NCBI RefSeq assembly: GCF_027947535.2
Contig: NZ_JAAGKO020000008.1
Location: 1-64,000 of the forward strand
DNA length: 64,000 nt
Direction of reading: 5' to 3'
Source: Streptantibioticus silvisoli
GTDB lineage: Bacteria > Actinomycetota > Actinomycetes > Streptomycetales > Streptomycetaceae
Shown piece after piece: positions 10,120-22,237 of this stretch. The notes below the pieces were generated by a model that was given only the letters and a program-made list of their open reading frames with translations, did no database searches and had not been told where the DNA came from. A program made the translations under genes and the position numbers. Position 1 is the first letter of the stretch. Each line of letters starts with the position of its first letter.

Positions 10120-11001
10120 GTGCAGCCGTCAATCGGGGGCCGCCCCCCGACACCCCGAACGGTGCTGCTCGCCGAGGTGGCCCAGGCCACCCAGCGGCTG
10201 GCCGACGCCGGCGTGCCCTCCCCACGCTTCGACGCGGAGGAACTCGCCGCCTACGTCCACGGCGTCAAGCGCGGTGAGCTCCACCAGGTCAAGGACACCG
10301 ACTTCGACGCCCGCTACTGGGAGGCCGTCGCCCGCCGCGAGAACCGCGAGCCGCTCCAGCACATCACCGGCCGCGCCTTCTTCCGCTACCTGGAACTCCA
10401 GGTCGGACCAGGGGTGTTCGTGCCGCGCCCGGAGACCGAGTCGGTCGTCGGCTGGGCGATAGACGCGGTGCGCGCCATGGACGTCGCCGAACCGCTCGTC
10501 GTCGACCTGTGCACCGGCTCCGGCGCCATCGCGCTCGCCCTCGCCCAGGAGGTGCCGCGCTCGCGCGTGCACGCCGTCGAACTCGACGAGGGCGCGCTGC
10601 GCTGGACCCGCAAGAACGTCGAGGGCTCCCGCGTCACCCTGCACCAGGGCGACGCGCTCGCCGCGCTGCCCGAACTCAACGGCCAGGTCGACCTCGTCGT
10701 CAGCAACCCGCCGTACATCCCGCTCACCGAATGGGAGTACGTCGCCCCCGAGGCGCGCGACCACGACCCGCAACTCTCGCTGTTCTCCGGCGAGGACGGC
10801 CTCGACACCATCCGCGGCATCGAACGCACCGCCCACCGGCTGCTGCGCCCCGGCGGCGTCGTCGTCGTCGAGCACGCCGACACCCAGGGCGGCCAGGTGC
10901 CGTGGATCTTCAACGAGGAGACCGGCTGGACGGACGCGGCCGACCACCGCGACCTGAACAACCGCCCCCGGTTCACCACCGCCCGCAAGACCCTGCCGTG
11001 A
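10120..11001 (+). CDS. prmC: Release factor glutamine methyltransferase
   Basis: SAM-dependent N5-methylation of the GGQ glutamine in release factors. The chain has an N-terminal helical substrate domain (about 1-100), the SAM loop VVDLCTGSGAIALALAQ, and the catalytic VVSNPPYIP motif that binds the glutamine side chain. At 293 aa it has family length. The start is not certain: GTG at 10120 has GGAGG 6 bases upstream, while the in-frame GTG at 10162 would remove a weakly conserved leader. It directly follows prfA and was probably co-transcribed with it. Confidence 0.95.
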   Translation: MQPSIGGRPPTPRTVLLAEVAQATQRLADAGVPSPRFDAEELAAYVHGVKRGELHQVKDTDFDARYWEAVARRENREPLQHITGRAFFRYLELQVGPGVFVPRPETESVVGWAIDAVRAMDVAEPLVVDLCTGSGAIALALAQEVPRSRVHAVELDEGALRWTRKNVEGSRVTLHQGDALAALPELNGQVDLVVSNPPYIPLTEWEYVAPEARDHDPQLSLFSGEDGLDTIRGIERTAHRLLRPGGVVVVEHADTQGGQVPWIFNEETGWTDAADHRDLNNRPRFTTARKTLP

Positions 11002-11059
11002 CCAGCGCCACCGGCGCCGTCACCCGTCACCACCCCGTTTCCCAGATGGAGGTCAGCTA

Positions 11060-11707
11060 ATGGCCCGGCGTTATGACTGCTCCGACGCGGCCGACCGTGC
11101 CACCGGGCTGCGCGAGGCCACCTCCGCCGTCCGGCGCGGCGAACTCGTGGTGCTGCCCACCGACACCGTCTACGGCATCGGCGCGGACGCCTTCAGTGCG
11201 GAGGCGGTCGGCGACCTGCTCCAGGCCAAGGGGCGCGGCCGCAACATGCCCTCGCCGGTGCTGGTCGGCTCGCCCAACACCCTGCACGGCCTGGTCACCG
11301 ACTTCTCCGAGGCCGCCTGGGACCTGGTGGACGCCTTCTGGCCCGGCGGGCTGACCCTGGTCGCCAAGCACCAGCCGTCGCTCCAGTGGGACCTGGGCGA
11401 CTCCCGCGGCACCGTCGCGGTGCGCATGCCGCTGCACCCGGTGGCCATCGAGCTGCTCACCGAGACCGGTCCGATGGCCGTCTCCAGCGCCAACCTCACC
11501 GGCCACCCCTCGCCGCAGGACTGCCAGGCCGCGCAGAACATGCTCGGCGACGCGGTCTCGGTCTACCTCGACGGCGGCCCGACCCCGGACTCCGTGCCGT
11601 CCTCCATCGTGGACGTCACCGGCAAGGTCCCGGTGCTGCTGCGGGCCGGCGTGCTCACCGCCGACCAGCTGCGCCAGGTCGCACCCGACCTGCGGGAGTC
11701 CGTGTGA
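11060..11707 (+). CDS. tsaC: L-threonylcarbamoyladenylate synthase (YrdC/Sua5 family)
   Basis: Makes threonylcarbamoyl-AMP from threonine, bicarbonate and ATP, the first step to the t6A37 base of ANN-reading tRNAs. The YrdC fold is shown by GELVVLPTDTVYGIGADAF, LLQAKGRGRNMPSPVLV, PGGLTLVAK and MAVSSANLTG. It is the short form, without the C-terminal Sua5 domain. The ATG start has GGAGGT 8 bases before it. prfA-prmC-tsaC gene order is shared with mycobacteria. Confidence 0.94.
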   Translation: MARRYDCSDAADRATGLREATSAVRRGELVVLPTDTVYGIGADAFSAEAVGDLLQAKGRGRNMPSPVLVGSPNTLHGLVTDFSEAAWDLVDAFWPGGLTLVAKHQPSLQWDLGDSRGTVAVRMPLHPVAIELLTETGPMAVSSANLTGHPSPQDCQAAQNMLGDAVSVYLDGGPTPDSVPSSIVDVTGKVPVLLRAGVLTADQLRQVAPDLRESV

Positions 11708-11750
11708 CCGGCCGCCGCCCGAGCGTCCCCGCCGCCCTGGAGGCGCACCG

Positions 11751-12386
11751 ATGGCGGTAGGCGGCCCCGAGCAGGACCGGGGCATAGCCGACCGGTTCCG
11801 GGTGCTGTACGTGTGCACCGGCAGCGTCTGCCGATCGCCGATCGCCGAACGGCTGACCCGGCTGGAGCTGGACCGGCGGCTCGGGCAGGACGCCGAGCAG
11901 ATCGCGGTGCGCAGCGCGGGCACCTGGGGGCACGTGGGCGCCCCCATGGAGGCGCACGCGGCCACCGTGCTGGCCGAGTACGGCGCTGACCCGGAGGGCT
12001 TCTCCGGCCGCGAGCTGCTCGACGAGTACGTCATCGAGGCCGACCTGGTGCTGACCGCCACCCGCGACCACCGCGCGCAGGTGATCTCGATGGGCCACGC
12101 GGCCGGGCTGCGCACGTTCACGCTCAAGGAGTTCACCCGGCTGGTGCGGGCCATAGACCCGGCCACCCTGCCGGAGAGCGGCGTCATCGAGCGCGCCCGG
12201 GCGCTGGTGCGCGCCTCGGCGGCGCTGCGCGGCTGGCTGCTGGCGCCGAACGCGGAGGCCGACGAGGTCTACGACCCCTACGGCGCCCCGGTGACGGTCT
12301 TCCGGCACATCGGCACCGAGATCCACGCCGCGCTGGACCCGGTCGTCACCGCGCTCACCGGCGTACCGGCCCCCACGGCCGGCTGA
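11751..12386 (+). CDS. Low-molecular-weight protein-tyrosine phosphatase family protein
   Basis: VLYVCTGSVCRSPIAE contains the C-X5-R phosphate-binding loop (CTGSVCR), and DEVYDPYG near residue 170 supplies the DP general-acid motif. Both catalytic elements are intact, so an active cysteine phosphatase is likely. At 211 aa it is longer than the classical 150-160 aa enzymes, with a helical insert before the DP motif. The fold is shared with arsenate reductase, but the DPYG segment favours phosphatase. It precedes the wecA-like gene; a role in controlling glycan synthesis is conceivable but unproven. Confidence 0.85.
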   Translation: MAVGGPEQDRGIADRFRVLYVCTGSVCRSPIAERLTRLELDRRLGQDAEQIAVRSAGTWGHVGAPMEAHAATVLAEYGADPEGFSGRELLDEYVIEADLVLTATRDHRAQVISMGHAAGLRTFTLKEFTRLVRAIDPATLPESGVIERARALVRASAALRGWLLAPNAEADEVYDPYGAPVTVFRHIGTEIHAALDPVVTALTGVPAPTAG

Positions 12387-12412
12387 ACGCCCCCAGCCGG
12401 CCGCACGCGCGA

Positions 12413-12447
12413 CGCGGCGGTCCCGGGCCCCACCGGGAGCCGCCGCG
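12413..12447 (+). terminator. Terminator after the phosphatase gene
   Basis: Stem CGCGGCGG (12413-12420) with CCGCCGCG (12440-12447), plus inner CCCGG/CCGGG pairs, starting 26 bases after the stop. It closes the prfA to phosphatase group. Confidence 0.65.
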
Positions 12448-12642
12448 CCCCGCGGGCGGCCGCAGCCGTCCCCAGGGGCGCTCCCGGCCCCCGCGGCGGC
12501 GGCCGGCCGGCCCGTATGACTCAAGTGGAGAACGGTTTTCCGGCGTCCTCCGCGATGCGCCCGACCGGGGTACGCACGGGCGGGGCACGGGGTCCGGGGC
12601 GACGGGAACCGACCGGAGGGTGGATGATGTCCTCCCCTGTGG

Positions 12643-12673
12643 TTCACACTCCCCACTCCGAGGCGAATAAGGT
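12643..12673 (+). promoter_or_regulatory. Candidate promoter of the WecA-like gene
   Basis: TTCACA (12643-12648), 19 bases, TAAGGT (12668-12673). The -10 box ends 8 bases before the GTG start, so a leaderless transcript is possible; AAGGTG could alternatively act as a ribosome site. The rest of 12387-12681 holds no gene. Confidence 0.4.
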
Positions 12674-12681
12674 GTGGCGCT

Positions 12682-13986
12682 GTGCGCGAATACCTCCTGA
12701 CTCTCTGCGTCGCCGCGGCCGTCACGTATCTGCTGACCGGCCCGGTACGGAAGTTCGCCATCGCCGCGGGGGCGATGCCCGAGATCAGGGCGCGTGACGT
12801 CCATCGCGAACCAACCCCCCGGCTCGGTGGCATCGCCCTGTTCGGCGGCCTGTGCGCCGGCCTGCTGGTCGCCTCCCGGCTGATGAACGTCGGCGACGTC
12901 TTCACGCTGTCCAACGAGCCGCGGGCCCTGCTGTCGGGCGCCGGGCTGATCTGGCTGCTGGGCGTGCTGGACGACAAGTGGGGCGTGGACGCGCTGATCA
13001 AGCTCGGCGGCCAGATGATCGCGGCCGGCGTCATGGTCTGGCAGGGCCTGACCATCCTGTGGCTGCCGGTCCCCGGCATCGGCGCGGTCGCGCTCAGCCC
13101 GGTGCAGTCCACCCTGCTGACCGTGGCCCTGGTGGTCATCACCATCAACGCGGTGAACTTCGTCGACGGCCTGGACGGCCTGGCGGCCGGCATGGTCTGC
13201 ATCTCCGGCATCGCGTTCTTCATGTACGCCTACCGGCTGTGGTTCGGCTACGGCGTCGAACAGGCCGCGCCCGGCACGCTGTTCAGCGCGATCCTGATCG
13301 GCATGTGCGTGGGCTTCCTGCCGCACAACATCCATCCGGCGCGGATCTTCATGGGCGACTCCGGCTCGATGCTCATCGGCCTGGTGATGGCCGCCTCCGC
13401 GATCTCCATCACCGGCCAGGTCGACCCGGACGTCATCACCAACACCACCGGTTCGGTGCGCAGCACGGTCCACGAGATGGTGCCGGTCTACATCCCGCTG
13501 CTGCTGCCGCTGACCCTGATCGCCATCCCGGCGGCCGACCTGGTGCTGGCCATCGTGCGCCGTACCTGGAACGGCCAGTCGCCGTTCGCCGCCGACCGCG
13601 GCCACCTGCACCACCGGCTGCTGGAGATCGGTCACTCGCACAGCCGGGCCGTGCTGATCATGTACTTCTGGTCCGCGCTGATCGCGTTCGGCACCGTGGC
13701 CTACTCGGCCCGCTCCTCCAGCATGTGGATCCTGCTGGCCGTCGTGCTGCTCAGCGCGGTGGGCCTGGTGGTGCTGCTGCTGCCGCGCTTCAAACCGCGT
13801 GCCCCGCGCTGGGCCCAGTCCTTCGTGCCGCCGCGCTACCGGCGCCGCAAGGTGAGCCCGGTCGACGCGCAGCTGGACGGCTCGCAGCCGGATCAAACTC
13901 CTGAAGCCCTCGGGCTGCACGGCGCGACCGCGGTGGGCGAGCGGTCCAGCCTCCCGGAGCGACGCAGCGTGAGTAGCTCCCGCTGA
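12682..13986 (+). CDS. wecA: Undecaprenyl-phosphate sugar-1-phosphate transferase (WecA/TagO/MraY family)
   Basis: Polytopic membrane enzyme with about eleven hydrophobic segments that transfers a UDP-sugar phosphate, usually GlcNAc-1-P, to undecaprenyl phosphate and so starts teichoic acid or arabinogalactan-linker synthesis. Family motifs are DVHREPTPRLGG, VLDDKWG (D97, D98), NFVDGLDGLAAG (D162, D165), MGDSGSMLIG and an HLHHRLLEIGHSH loop. The roughly 60-residue C-terminal tail is hydrophilic. Location just before the atp operon matches the mycobacterial rfe (Rv1302) position. The teichoic-acid type genes at the end of the window are possible downstream partners. Confidence 0.9.
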   Translation: MREYLLTLCVAAAVTYLLTGPVRKFAIAAGAMPEIRARDVHREPTPRLGGIALFGGLCAGLLVASRLMNVGDVFTLSNEPRALLSGAGLIWLLGVLDDKWGVDALIKLGGQMIAAGVMVWQGLTILWLPVPGIGAVALSPVQSTLLTVALVVITINAVNFVDGLDGLAAGMVCISGIAFFMYAYRLWFGYGVEQAAPGTLFSAILIGMCVGFLPHNIHPARIFMGDSGSMLIGLVMAASAISITGQVDPDVITNTTGSVRSTVHEMVPVYIPLLLPLTLIAIPAADLVLAIVRRTWNGQSPFAADRGHLHHRLLEIGHSHSRAVLIMYFWSALIAFGTVAYSARSSSMWILLAVVLLSAVGLVVLLLPRFKPRAPRWAQSFVPPRYRRRKVSPVDAQLDGSQPDQTPEALGLHGATAVGERSSLPERRSVSSSR

Positions 13987-14043
13987 GGAATGCCGCGAAA
14001 CGGTACAGAGTCCTACTCGATGGTAACCGTCAGCAAGTAAAAG

Positions 14044-14057
14044 CGAGTTGTAACTCG
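14044..14057. promoter_or_regulatory. Perfect palindrome upstream of the atp operon
   Basis: CGAGTT-GT-AACTCG, six-base arms with two central bases. It lies five bases before the first CRP-like box, so it may belong to the same control region. Confidence 0.4.
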
Positions 14058-14061
14058 TGAG

Positions 14062-14077
14062 TGTGACGGTGAGCACA
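14062..14077. promoter_or_regulatory. CRP-like box 1 upstream of the atp operon
   Basis: TGTGACGGTGAGCACA matches TGTGA-N6-TCACA at nine of ten defined positions. Its centre is 46 bp from that of box 2. Confidence 0.45.
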
Positions 14078-14107
14078 TCAACATGGTAAAGACCTCATCA
14101 AATAGTT

Positions 14108-14123
14108 TGTGATACCGTTCACG
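14108..14123. promoter_or_regulatory. CRP-like box 2 upstream of the atp operon
   Basis: TGTGATACCGTTCACG matches TGTGA-N6-TCACA at nine of ten defined positions, and the outer TTT/AAA extend the dyad. Actinobacterial Crp proteins recognise related GTG-N8-CAC dyads. Confidence 0.5.
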
Positions 14124-14316
14124 AAACCAGGGACGAGAGCCGAAGACCGGGGCGGGATGACCGCCGTGATGGTCCTGCGGCCGTGGCCTCCTCGGGACCC
14201 AACTTGGGACAGAGGGTGCCTTTCCCGGCGTTAACCTCTTCGGCATGCGGCTCACTCGGCCCACGCCGGTACGTCACGCGCCCACCGCCCCCGACCCCCG
14301 CCGGAGTTACCTCCCT

Positions 14317-14763
14317 ATGCAGTCCAACGACGCCCGGATTCTCCGCGGCGCGGCGATGTTCGCCGCCCCTGTGGGAGTCGTCGCCACCGTGGTCAGCGCC
14401 CTCGTCGCCGGCGAGAAGGGCCTGATCGGCGGGTTGATGGCGCTGGTCGTGGTCGCCGTCTTCTTCGGTCTCGGCTTCGCGGCGCTGATGCGCATCACCC
14501 GCGACCGGCCCGAAGTGGTGATGATGGCCGGGATGTTGGTCTACGCGGTGCAGATCCTGTGCATCGGTGTCTTCGTCATCGTCTTCAGCCACACCACCTT
14601 GTTCGACGGTCGGGCGTTCGCCCTCAGCCTGCTGGCCACCGCGATCGCCTGGATCGGCGGACAGGTGCGCCAGAGCCTCACCGCCCGCATGCTCTACGTG
14701 CACCCCGTCCCCTCGACGCCCGCCGCCGACCAGCCGGCGAAGCCGGTGAGGACGGAGTCCTGA
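14317..14763 (+). CDS. atpI: ATP synthase protein I-like membrane protein
   Basis: Small membrane protein (148 aa) with four predicted transmembrane segments, at the usual atpI place before atpB. AtpI helps assemble the c-ring in other bacteria. The frame is open from 14245, but the ATG at 14317 (MQSNDARILRG) has an upstream GGAG and begins just before the first hydrophobic segment. Actinobacterial AtpI is poorly conserved, so the assignment rests on position, size and topology. A 298-base gap with no evident gene separates it from atpB. Confidence 0.75.
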   Translation: MQSNDARILRGAAMFAAPVGVVATVVSALVAGEKGLIGGLMALVVVAVFFGLGFAALMRITRDRPEVVMMAGMLVYAVQILCIGVFVIVFSHTTLFDGRAFALSLLATAIAWIGGQVRQSLTARMLYVHPVPSTPAADQPAKPVRTES

Positions 14764-15061
14764 GCATGGGACATAAGGGGAGGGTAAAGGGGCTTGATCC
14801 CGATCTGCTATCGTCCGGAATCGCATCCGGCCGTGGGGGGCCCGTGCGCCTGAAACAGGTGCCGCCCTCCAGGCCAGCGGCGTATCCGGTTCCTGGTCCG
14901 CGAAGGACAGCGGGACGCCGGGTGCCCGGTCCACGGTGCGGCCTTCGAGCCGACCGCGGTGGCGCCGCCACACCACGTCCTGCGTGCCGACCTGCGGTCC
15001 CACCAGCCGCGCTGACACACAAGGTTGCAGTTACTTATGCGTCACGACGAAGGAGTCACGG
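14764..15061 (+). other. atpI-atpB spacer
   Basis: 298 bases without a convincing gene. A purine-rich start (GGGACATAAGGGGAGGGTAA) is followed by GC-rich sequence, then AAGGAG before atpB. I see no clear promoter or strong hairpin. Confidence 0.4.
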
Positions 15062-16191
<1,130 letters not shown>

Positions 16192-16226
16192 CCGCCCGGT
16201 AGCCACACTCGACGAAAGGTTCAGAC

Positions 16227-16766
16227 ATGATGACCTTCCTGGCCGAGGGAGGAGCCCAGAACCCGCTCCTCCCCGACACCGCGGAACTGGTTGTCGGCCT
16301 GCTCTGCTTCTTCATCGTCTTCGGCATTCTCGGTAAGAAGCTGCTGCCGAACATCCAGAAGACCCTGGACGAGCGGCGCGACGCGATCGAGGGTGGCCTG
16401 GAGCGGGCGGAGAAGGCCCAGGCCGAAGCCACCGCGACGCTGGAGGAGTACAAGGCCCAGCTCGCCGAGGCGCGGCACGAGGCCGCCCGGATCACCGAGC
16501 ACGCCCGTGAGCAGGGCGCCGTGATCATCGCCGAGATGCGCGAAGAGGCGCAGCGCCAGCGCGACGCCATCATCGCCGCCGGTCACGCGCAGATCGAGGC
16601 GGACCGCCGCCAGGTCACCGTCAGCCTCCGCCAGGAGGTGGGCCGGATCGCCACCGACCTGGCCGGCCGGATCGTCGGCGAGTCCCTGGAGGACTCCGCC
16701 CGGCAGAGCCGTGTCATCGACCACTTCCTCGACGACCTCGAGGAGAAGGCCGAGGCCGCCCGATGA
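16227..16766 (+). CDS. atpF: F1Fo ATP synthase subunit b
   Basis: Peripheral-stalk subunit: an N-terminal membrane helix (about residues 20-40, ELVVGLLCFFIVFGILGKKL) followed by a long charged helix (ERRDAIEGGLERAEKAQAEA and onward) that dimerises and reaches the delta subunit. The 179-aa length is normal. GAAAGG precedes an ATGATG pair. Here b and delta are separate genes, unlike mycobacteria, where a second b is fused to delta. The stop overlaps the atpH start (ATGA). Confidence 0.95.
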   Translation: MMTFLAEGGAQNPLLPDTAELVVGLLCFFIVFGILGKKLLPNIQKTLDERRDAIEGGLERAEKAQAEATATLEEYKAQLAEARHEAARITEHAREQGAVIIAEMREEAQRQRDAIIAAGHAQIEADRRQVTVSLRQEVGRIATDLAGRIVGESLEDSARQSRVIDHFLDDLEEKAEAAR

Positions 16767-17578
16767 GCGGAGCAAGCCGTGAGGCGCTGGCCGCCGCGCG
16801 CGAGAGCCTGGACGCGCTGGCGGACAACACGTCCGTCGACGCCGCCGCTCTCGCCGACCAGCTGGCCGCCGTCACCGGGCTGCTCGACCGCGAGGTGTCG
16901 CTGCGCCGGATCCTGACCGACCCGGCGCAGCCCGGCGAGGCCAAGGCCCAGCTGATCCGGCGACTGCTGAGCGGACAGGTCGGCGGGGAGACCCTCGACC
17001 TGGTCTCCGGCATGGTCCGCTCCCGCTGGTCCTCCGGGCGCGACCTGGTCGACGCGGTGGAGGAGCTGGCGGCGATCGCCGACGCCATCGGCGCCGAGCG
17101 CGCCGGGGCGCTCGACGACGTGGAGGACGAGCTGTTCCGCACCGCGCGGATCATCGCCGCCCACCCCGAACTGCGCGCCGCCCTCGGGGACCGCTCGGCC
17201 TCCGGCACCGCCAAGGCCGAACTGGTCCACACCCTGCTGGGCGGCCGGGCCAACCCGGTCACCGTCCGGCTGGTCTCGCGGCTCGTCGCACGTCCGCGGG
17301 GTCGTAGCCTGGAAGCAGGGCTCGACGCCCTGTCCAAGCTGGCCGCGGCCCGCCGCGGCCGCACGGTCGCGGTGGTCTCGACGGCGGTCCCGCTGTCCGA
17401 CCAGCAGAAGCAGCGCCTCGGTACGGCACTGGCAACGCTGTACGGCCGCCAGGTGCACCTGAACCTGGACGTGGACCCCGAGGTCCTCGGCGGAATCAGC
17501 GTGCGGGTCGGCGACGAGGTCATCGACGGCACGATCGCCAGCCGTCTCGACGAGGCGGCACGACGGTTGGCCGGCTGA
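16763..17578 (+). CDS. atpH: F1Fo ATP synthase subunit delta
   Basis: Joins the peripheral stalk to the top of F1. The 271-aa chain is longer than the 180-aa E. coli protein, as in other actinomycetes, through an extended N-terminal helical domain. The C-terminal part VRLVSRLVARPRGRSLEAG to GGISVRVGDEVIDGTIASRL contains the OSCP/delta signature. Its ATG overlaps the atpF stop, and a 115-base spacer with AACAAGGAGA leads to atpA. Confidence 0.95.
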   Translation: MSGASREALAAARESLDALADNTSVDAAALADQLAAVTGLLDREVSLRRILTDPAQPGEAKAQLIRRLLSGQVGGETLDLVSGMVRSRWSSGRDLVDAVEELAAIADAIGAERAGALDDVEDELFRTARIIAAHPELRAALGDRSASGTAKAELVHTLLGGRANPVTVRLVSRLVARPRGRSLEAGLDALSKLAAARRGRTVAVVSTAVPLSDQQKQRLGTALATLYGRQVHLNLDVDPEVLGGISVRVGDEVIDGTIASRLDEAARRLAG

Positions 17579-17693
17579 CCAGCCACCACCTAGACAGCAC
17601 TGAAGCGGCCCTGGCTGGGCCGTGGCGGCGCGGGGGAGATCCCCCGTCCACCGCAAGTAACTTCGGGCCCAACAAGGAGAGCAGGGAACCCAG

Positions 17694-19265
17694 ATGGCGG
17701 AGCTCACGATCCGGCCGGAGGAGATCCGGGACGCACTGGAGAACTTCGTCCAGTCGTACCAGCCGGACGCCGCCTCGCGCGAAGAGGTCGGCACGGTCAG
17801 CCAGGCGATGGACGGCATCGCGCGGGTCGAGGGTCTCCCCTCGGCCATGGCGAACGAACTCCTGAAGTTCGAGGACGGCTCGCTCGGCCTCGCGCTGAAC
17901 CTGGAGGAGCGGGAGATCGGCGCCGTCGTCCTCGGTGAGTTCAGCGGCATCGAGGAGGGCCAGACCGTCCGGCGCACCGGCGAGGTGCTGTCCGTGCCGG
18001 TCGGCGAGGGCTACCTCGGCCGCGTCGTCGACCCGCTGGGCAACCCGATCGACGGACTCGGCGAGATCGAGACCGACGGCCGCCGCGCCCTCGAACTGCA
18101 GGCCCCCACGGTCATGCAGCGCAAGTCGGTGCACGAGCCGATGCAGACCGGCCTGAAGGCCGTCGACTCCATGACCCCGATCGGCCGCGGCCAGCGCCAG
18201 CTGATCATCGGCGACCGGCAGACCGGCAAGACCGCGCTCGCCGTCGACACGATCATCAACCAGCGTGACAACTGGCGCTCCGGCGACACCGACAAGCAGG
18301 TGCGCTGCATCTACGTCGCCATCGGCCAGAAGGGCTCCACCATCGCGTCCGTGCGCGGTGCGCTGGAGGAGGCCGGCGCCCTGGAGTACACCACCATCGT
18401 CGCCGCCCCGGCGTCCGACCCGGCCGGCTTCAAGTACCTGGCCCCCTACACCGGGTCCGCCATCGGCCAGCACTGGATGTACCAGGGCAAGCACGTCCTG
18501 ATCGTCTTCGACGACCTGTCGAAGCAGGCCGACGCCTACCGCGCCGTGTCGCTGCTGCTGCGCCGCCCGCCGGGCCGCGAGGCCTACCCCGGCGACGTGT
18601 TCTACCTGCACTCCCGTCTCCTGGAGCGTTGCGCGAAGCTCAACGACGAGATGGGCCACGGTTCCATGACCGGCCTGCCGATCGTGGAGACCAAGGCGAA
18701 CGACGTCTCGGCGTTCATCCCGACCAACGTCATCTCCATCACCGACGGCCAGTGCTTCCTGGAGTCGGACCTGTTCAACGCGGGCCAGCGTCCGGCGGTC
18801 AACGTCGGCATCTCGGTCTCCCGCGTCGGCGGCTCCGCCCAGCACCCGGCGATGAAGCAGGTCTCCGGCCGGCTGCGCGTGGACCTGGCCCAGTTCCGTG
18901 AGCTGGAGGCGTTCGCCGCCTTCGGTTCCGACCTGGACGCGGCCTCCAAGGCCCAGCTGGCCCGCGGTCAGCGCATGGTCGAGCTGCTCAAGCAGGGCCA
19001 GTACGCGCCCTACGCGGTCGAGGAGCAGGTCGTCTCCATCTGGGCCGGCACCAACGGCAAGCTGGACGACGTCCCGGTCATCGACATCCGCCGCTTCGAG
19101 CGCGAGCTGCTCGACTGGATGGAGCGCGAGAAGAAGGACCTGCTGACCGGCATCCGCGAGGGCAAGAAGATGAAGGACGACACCCTTCAGGTCCTCGGTG
19201 AGGCGGTCGACACCTTCAAGAAGCAGTTCGAGACCTCGGACGGCAAGCTGCTGGGTGAGGGCTGA
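17694..19265 (+). CDS. atpA: F1Fo ATP synthase subunit alpha
   Basis: Non-catalytic nucleotide-binding F1 subunit. The P-loop is GDRQTGKT (about residues 173-180); [12 protein letters not shown] and the [17 protein letters not shown] signature are present. The 523 aa include the actinobacterial C-terminal extension ([18 protein letters not shown] and onward), which in mycobacteria helps suppress ATP hydrolysis; a similar role here is inferred. It is two bases from atpG, so the two are tightly coupled. Confidence 0.97.
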   Translation: MAELTIRPEEIRDALENFVQSYQPDAASREEVGTVSQAMDGIARVEGLPSAMANELLKFEDGSLGLALNLEEREIGAVVLGEFSGIEEGQTVRRTGEVLSVPVGEGYLGRVVDPLGNPIDGLGEIETDGRRALELQAPTVMQRKSVHEPMQTGLKAVDSMTPIGRGQRQLIIGDRQTGKTALAVDTIINQRDNWRSGDTDKQVRCIYVAIGQKGSTIASVRGALEEAGALEYTTIVAAPASDPAGFKYLAPYTGSAIGQHWMYQGKHVLIVFDDLSKQADAYRAVSLLLRRPPGREAYPGDVFYLHSRLLERCAKLNDEMGHGSMTGLPIVETKANDVSAFIPTNVISITDGQCFLESDLFNAGQRPAVNVGISVSRVGGSAQHPAMKQVSGRLRVDLAQFRELEAFAAFGSDLDAASKAQLARGQRMVELLKQGQYAPYAVEEQVVSIWAGTNGKLDDVPVIDIRRFERELLDWMEREKKDLLTGIREGKKMKDDTLQVLGEAVDTFKKQFETSDGKLLGEG

Positions 19266-19267
19266 GC

Positions 19268-21630
<2,363 letters not shown>

Positions 21631-21657
21631 CACCCGGGCGCCGCGTCAGTGTGTGAA

Positions 21658-21682
21658 GGGGGGCGGGCGTGTCCCGCCCCCC
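21658..21682 (+). terminator. Intra-operon hairpin between atpD and atpC
   Basis: GGGGGGCGGG (21658-21667) pairs with CCCGCCCCCC (21673-21682) around CGTGT; outer GTGTG and CACAC can extend the stem. No U tract follows. It may act as a partial terminator or as a 3-prime stabiliser of the atpD message. Confidence 0.55.
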
Positions 21683-21750
21683 TGCCACACCCCGTTATCC
21701 TGTGATCCAACACCCGCCGGGAGCGGTGGGTGGAAACCCGAGGAGCCATC

Positions 21751-22125
21751 TTGGCCGAGCTGCACGTCGAGCTGGTCGCCGCCAACCGCAAGGTCTGGTC
21801 GGGCGAAGCCACGATCGTCGTCGCGCGCACGGTGTCGGGCGACGTAGGCATCATGCCGGGCCACACTCCGCTCCTGAGCGTGCTGGAGTCCGACCCGGTG
21901 ACCATTCGCACGACCGATGGCGGCACCGTCATCGCGGCCGTGCACGGCGGTTTCATCTCGTTCTCCGACAACAAGCTCACGATCCTCGCCGAGGTCGCCG
22001 AGCTTGCCGACGAGATCGATGTGGACCGCGCCGAAGCCGCGCTGGGACGCGCCAAGTCGGGCGAGGACTCCGCTGCCCAGCGGCGTGCCGATGTCCGGCT
22101 GCGCGCCGCGAGCGGCACGAACTGA
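21751..22125 (+). CDS. atpC: F1Fo ATP synthase subunit epsilon
   Basis: Central-stalk subunit with an N-terminal beta-sandwich (LHVELVAANRKVWSGEA, SGDVGIMPGHTPLLSVLE, AAVHGGFISF) and a C-terminal helical part that can inhibit hydrolysis. The TTG at 21751 with AGGAG five bases upstream is preferred to the in-frame GTG at 21730, because 124 aa and the AELHVELVA start match relatives. Last gene of the atp operon; a hairpin terminator follows. Confidence 0.93.
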   Translation: MAELHVELVAANRKVWSGEATIVVARTVSGDVGIMPGHTPLLSVLESDPVTIRTTDGGTVIAAVHGGFISFSDNKLTILAEVAELADEIDVDRAEAALGRAKSGEDSAAQRRADVRLRAASGTN

Positions 22126-22137
22126 CCACCCGACCGA

Positions 22138-22170
22138 GGCCGCGGACCGCCCACCAGGCGTTCCGCGGCC
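22138..22170 (+). terminator. Terminator of the atp operon
   Basis: GGCCGCGGA (22138-22146) pairs with TCCGCGGCC (22162-22170); inner CCGCC and GGCG lengthen the stem. It begins 12 bases after the atpC stop. Confidence 0.7.
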
Positions 22171-22237
22171 CGGTCGCAGCGGGAACGTTGTTACCAGTGT
22201 CCGGCACCCCGGACCACGAGGCGAGGAGGTCGGAGGC

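Larger units (their letters stand above)
13987..14316 (+). promoter_or_regulatory. atp operon promoter region
   Basis: These 330 bases include the most AT-rich stretch in the first 20 kb (about 13990-14130), as expected for a strong promoter region. It contains a perfect palindrome at 14044-14057 and two CRP-like boxes, listed separately. I cannot fix the -10 and -35 with confidence; TAGTTT at 14103-14108 is one -10 candidate. Nothing in it looks coding. Confidence 0.6.
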
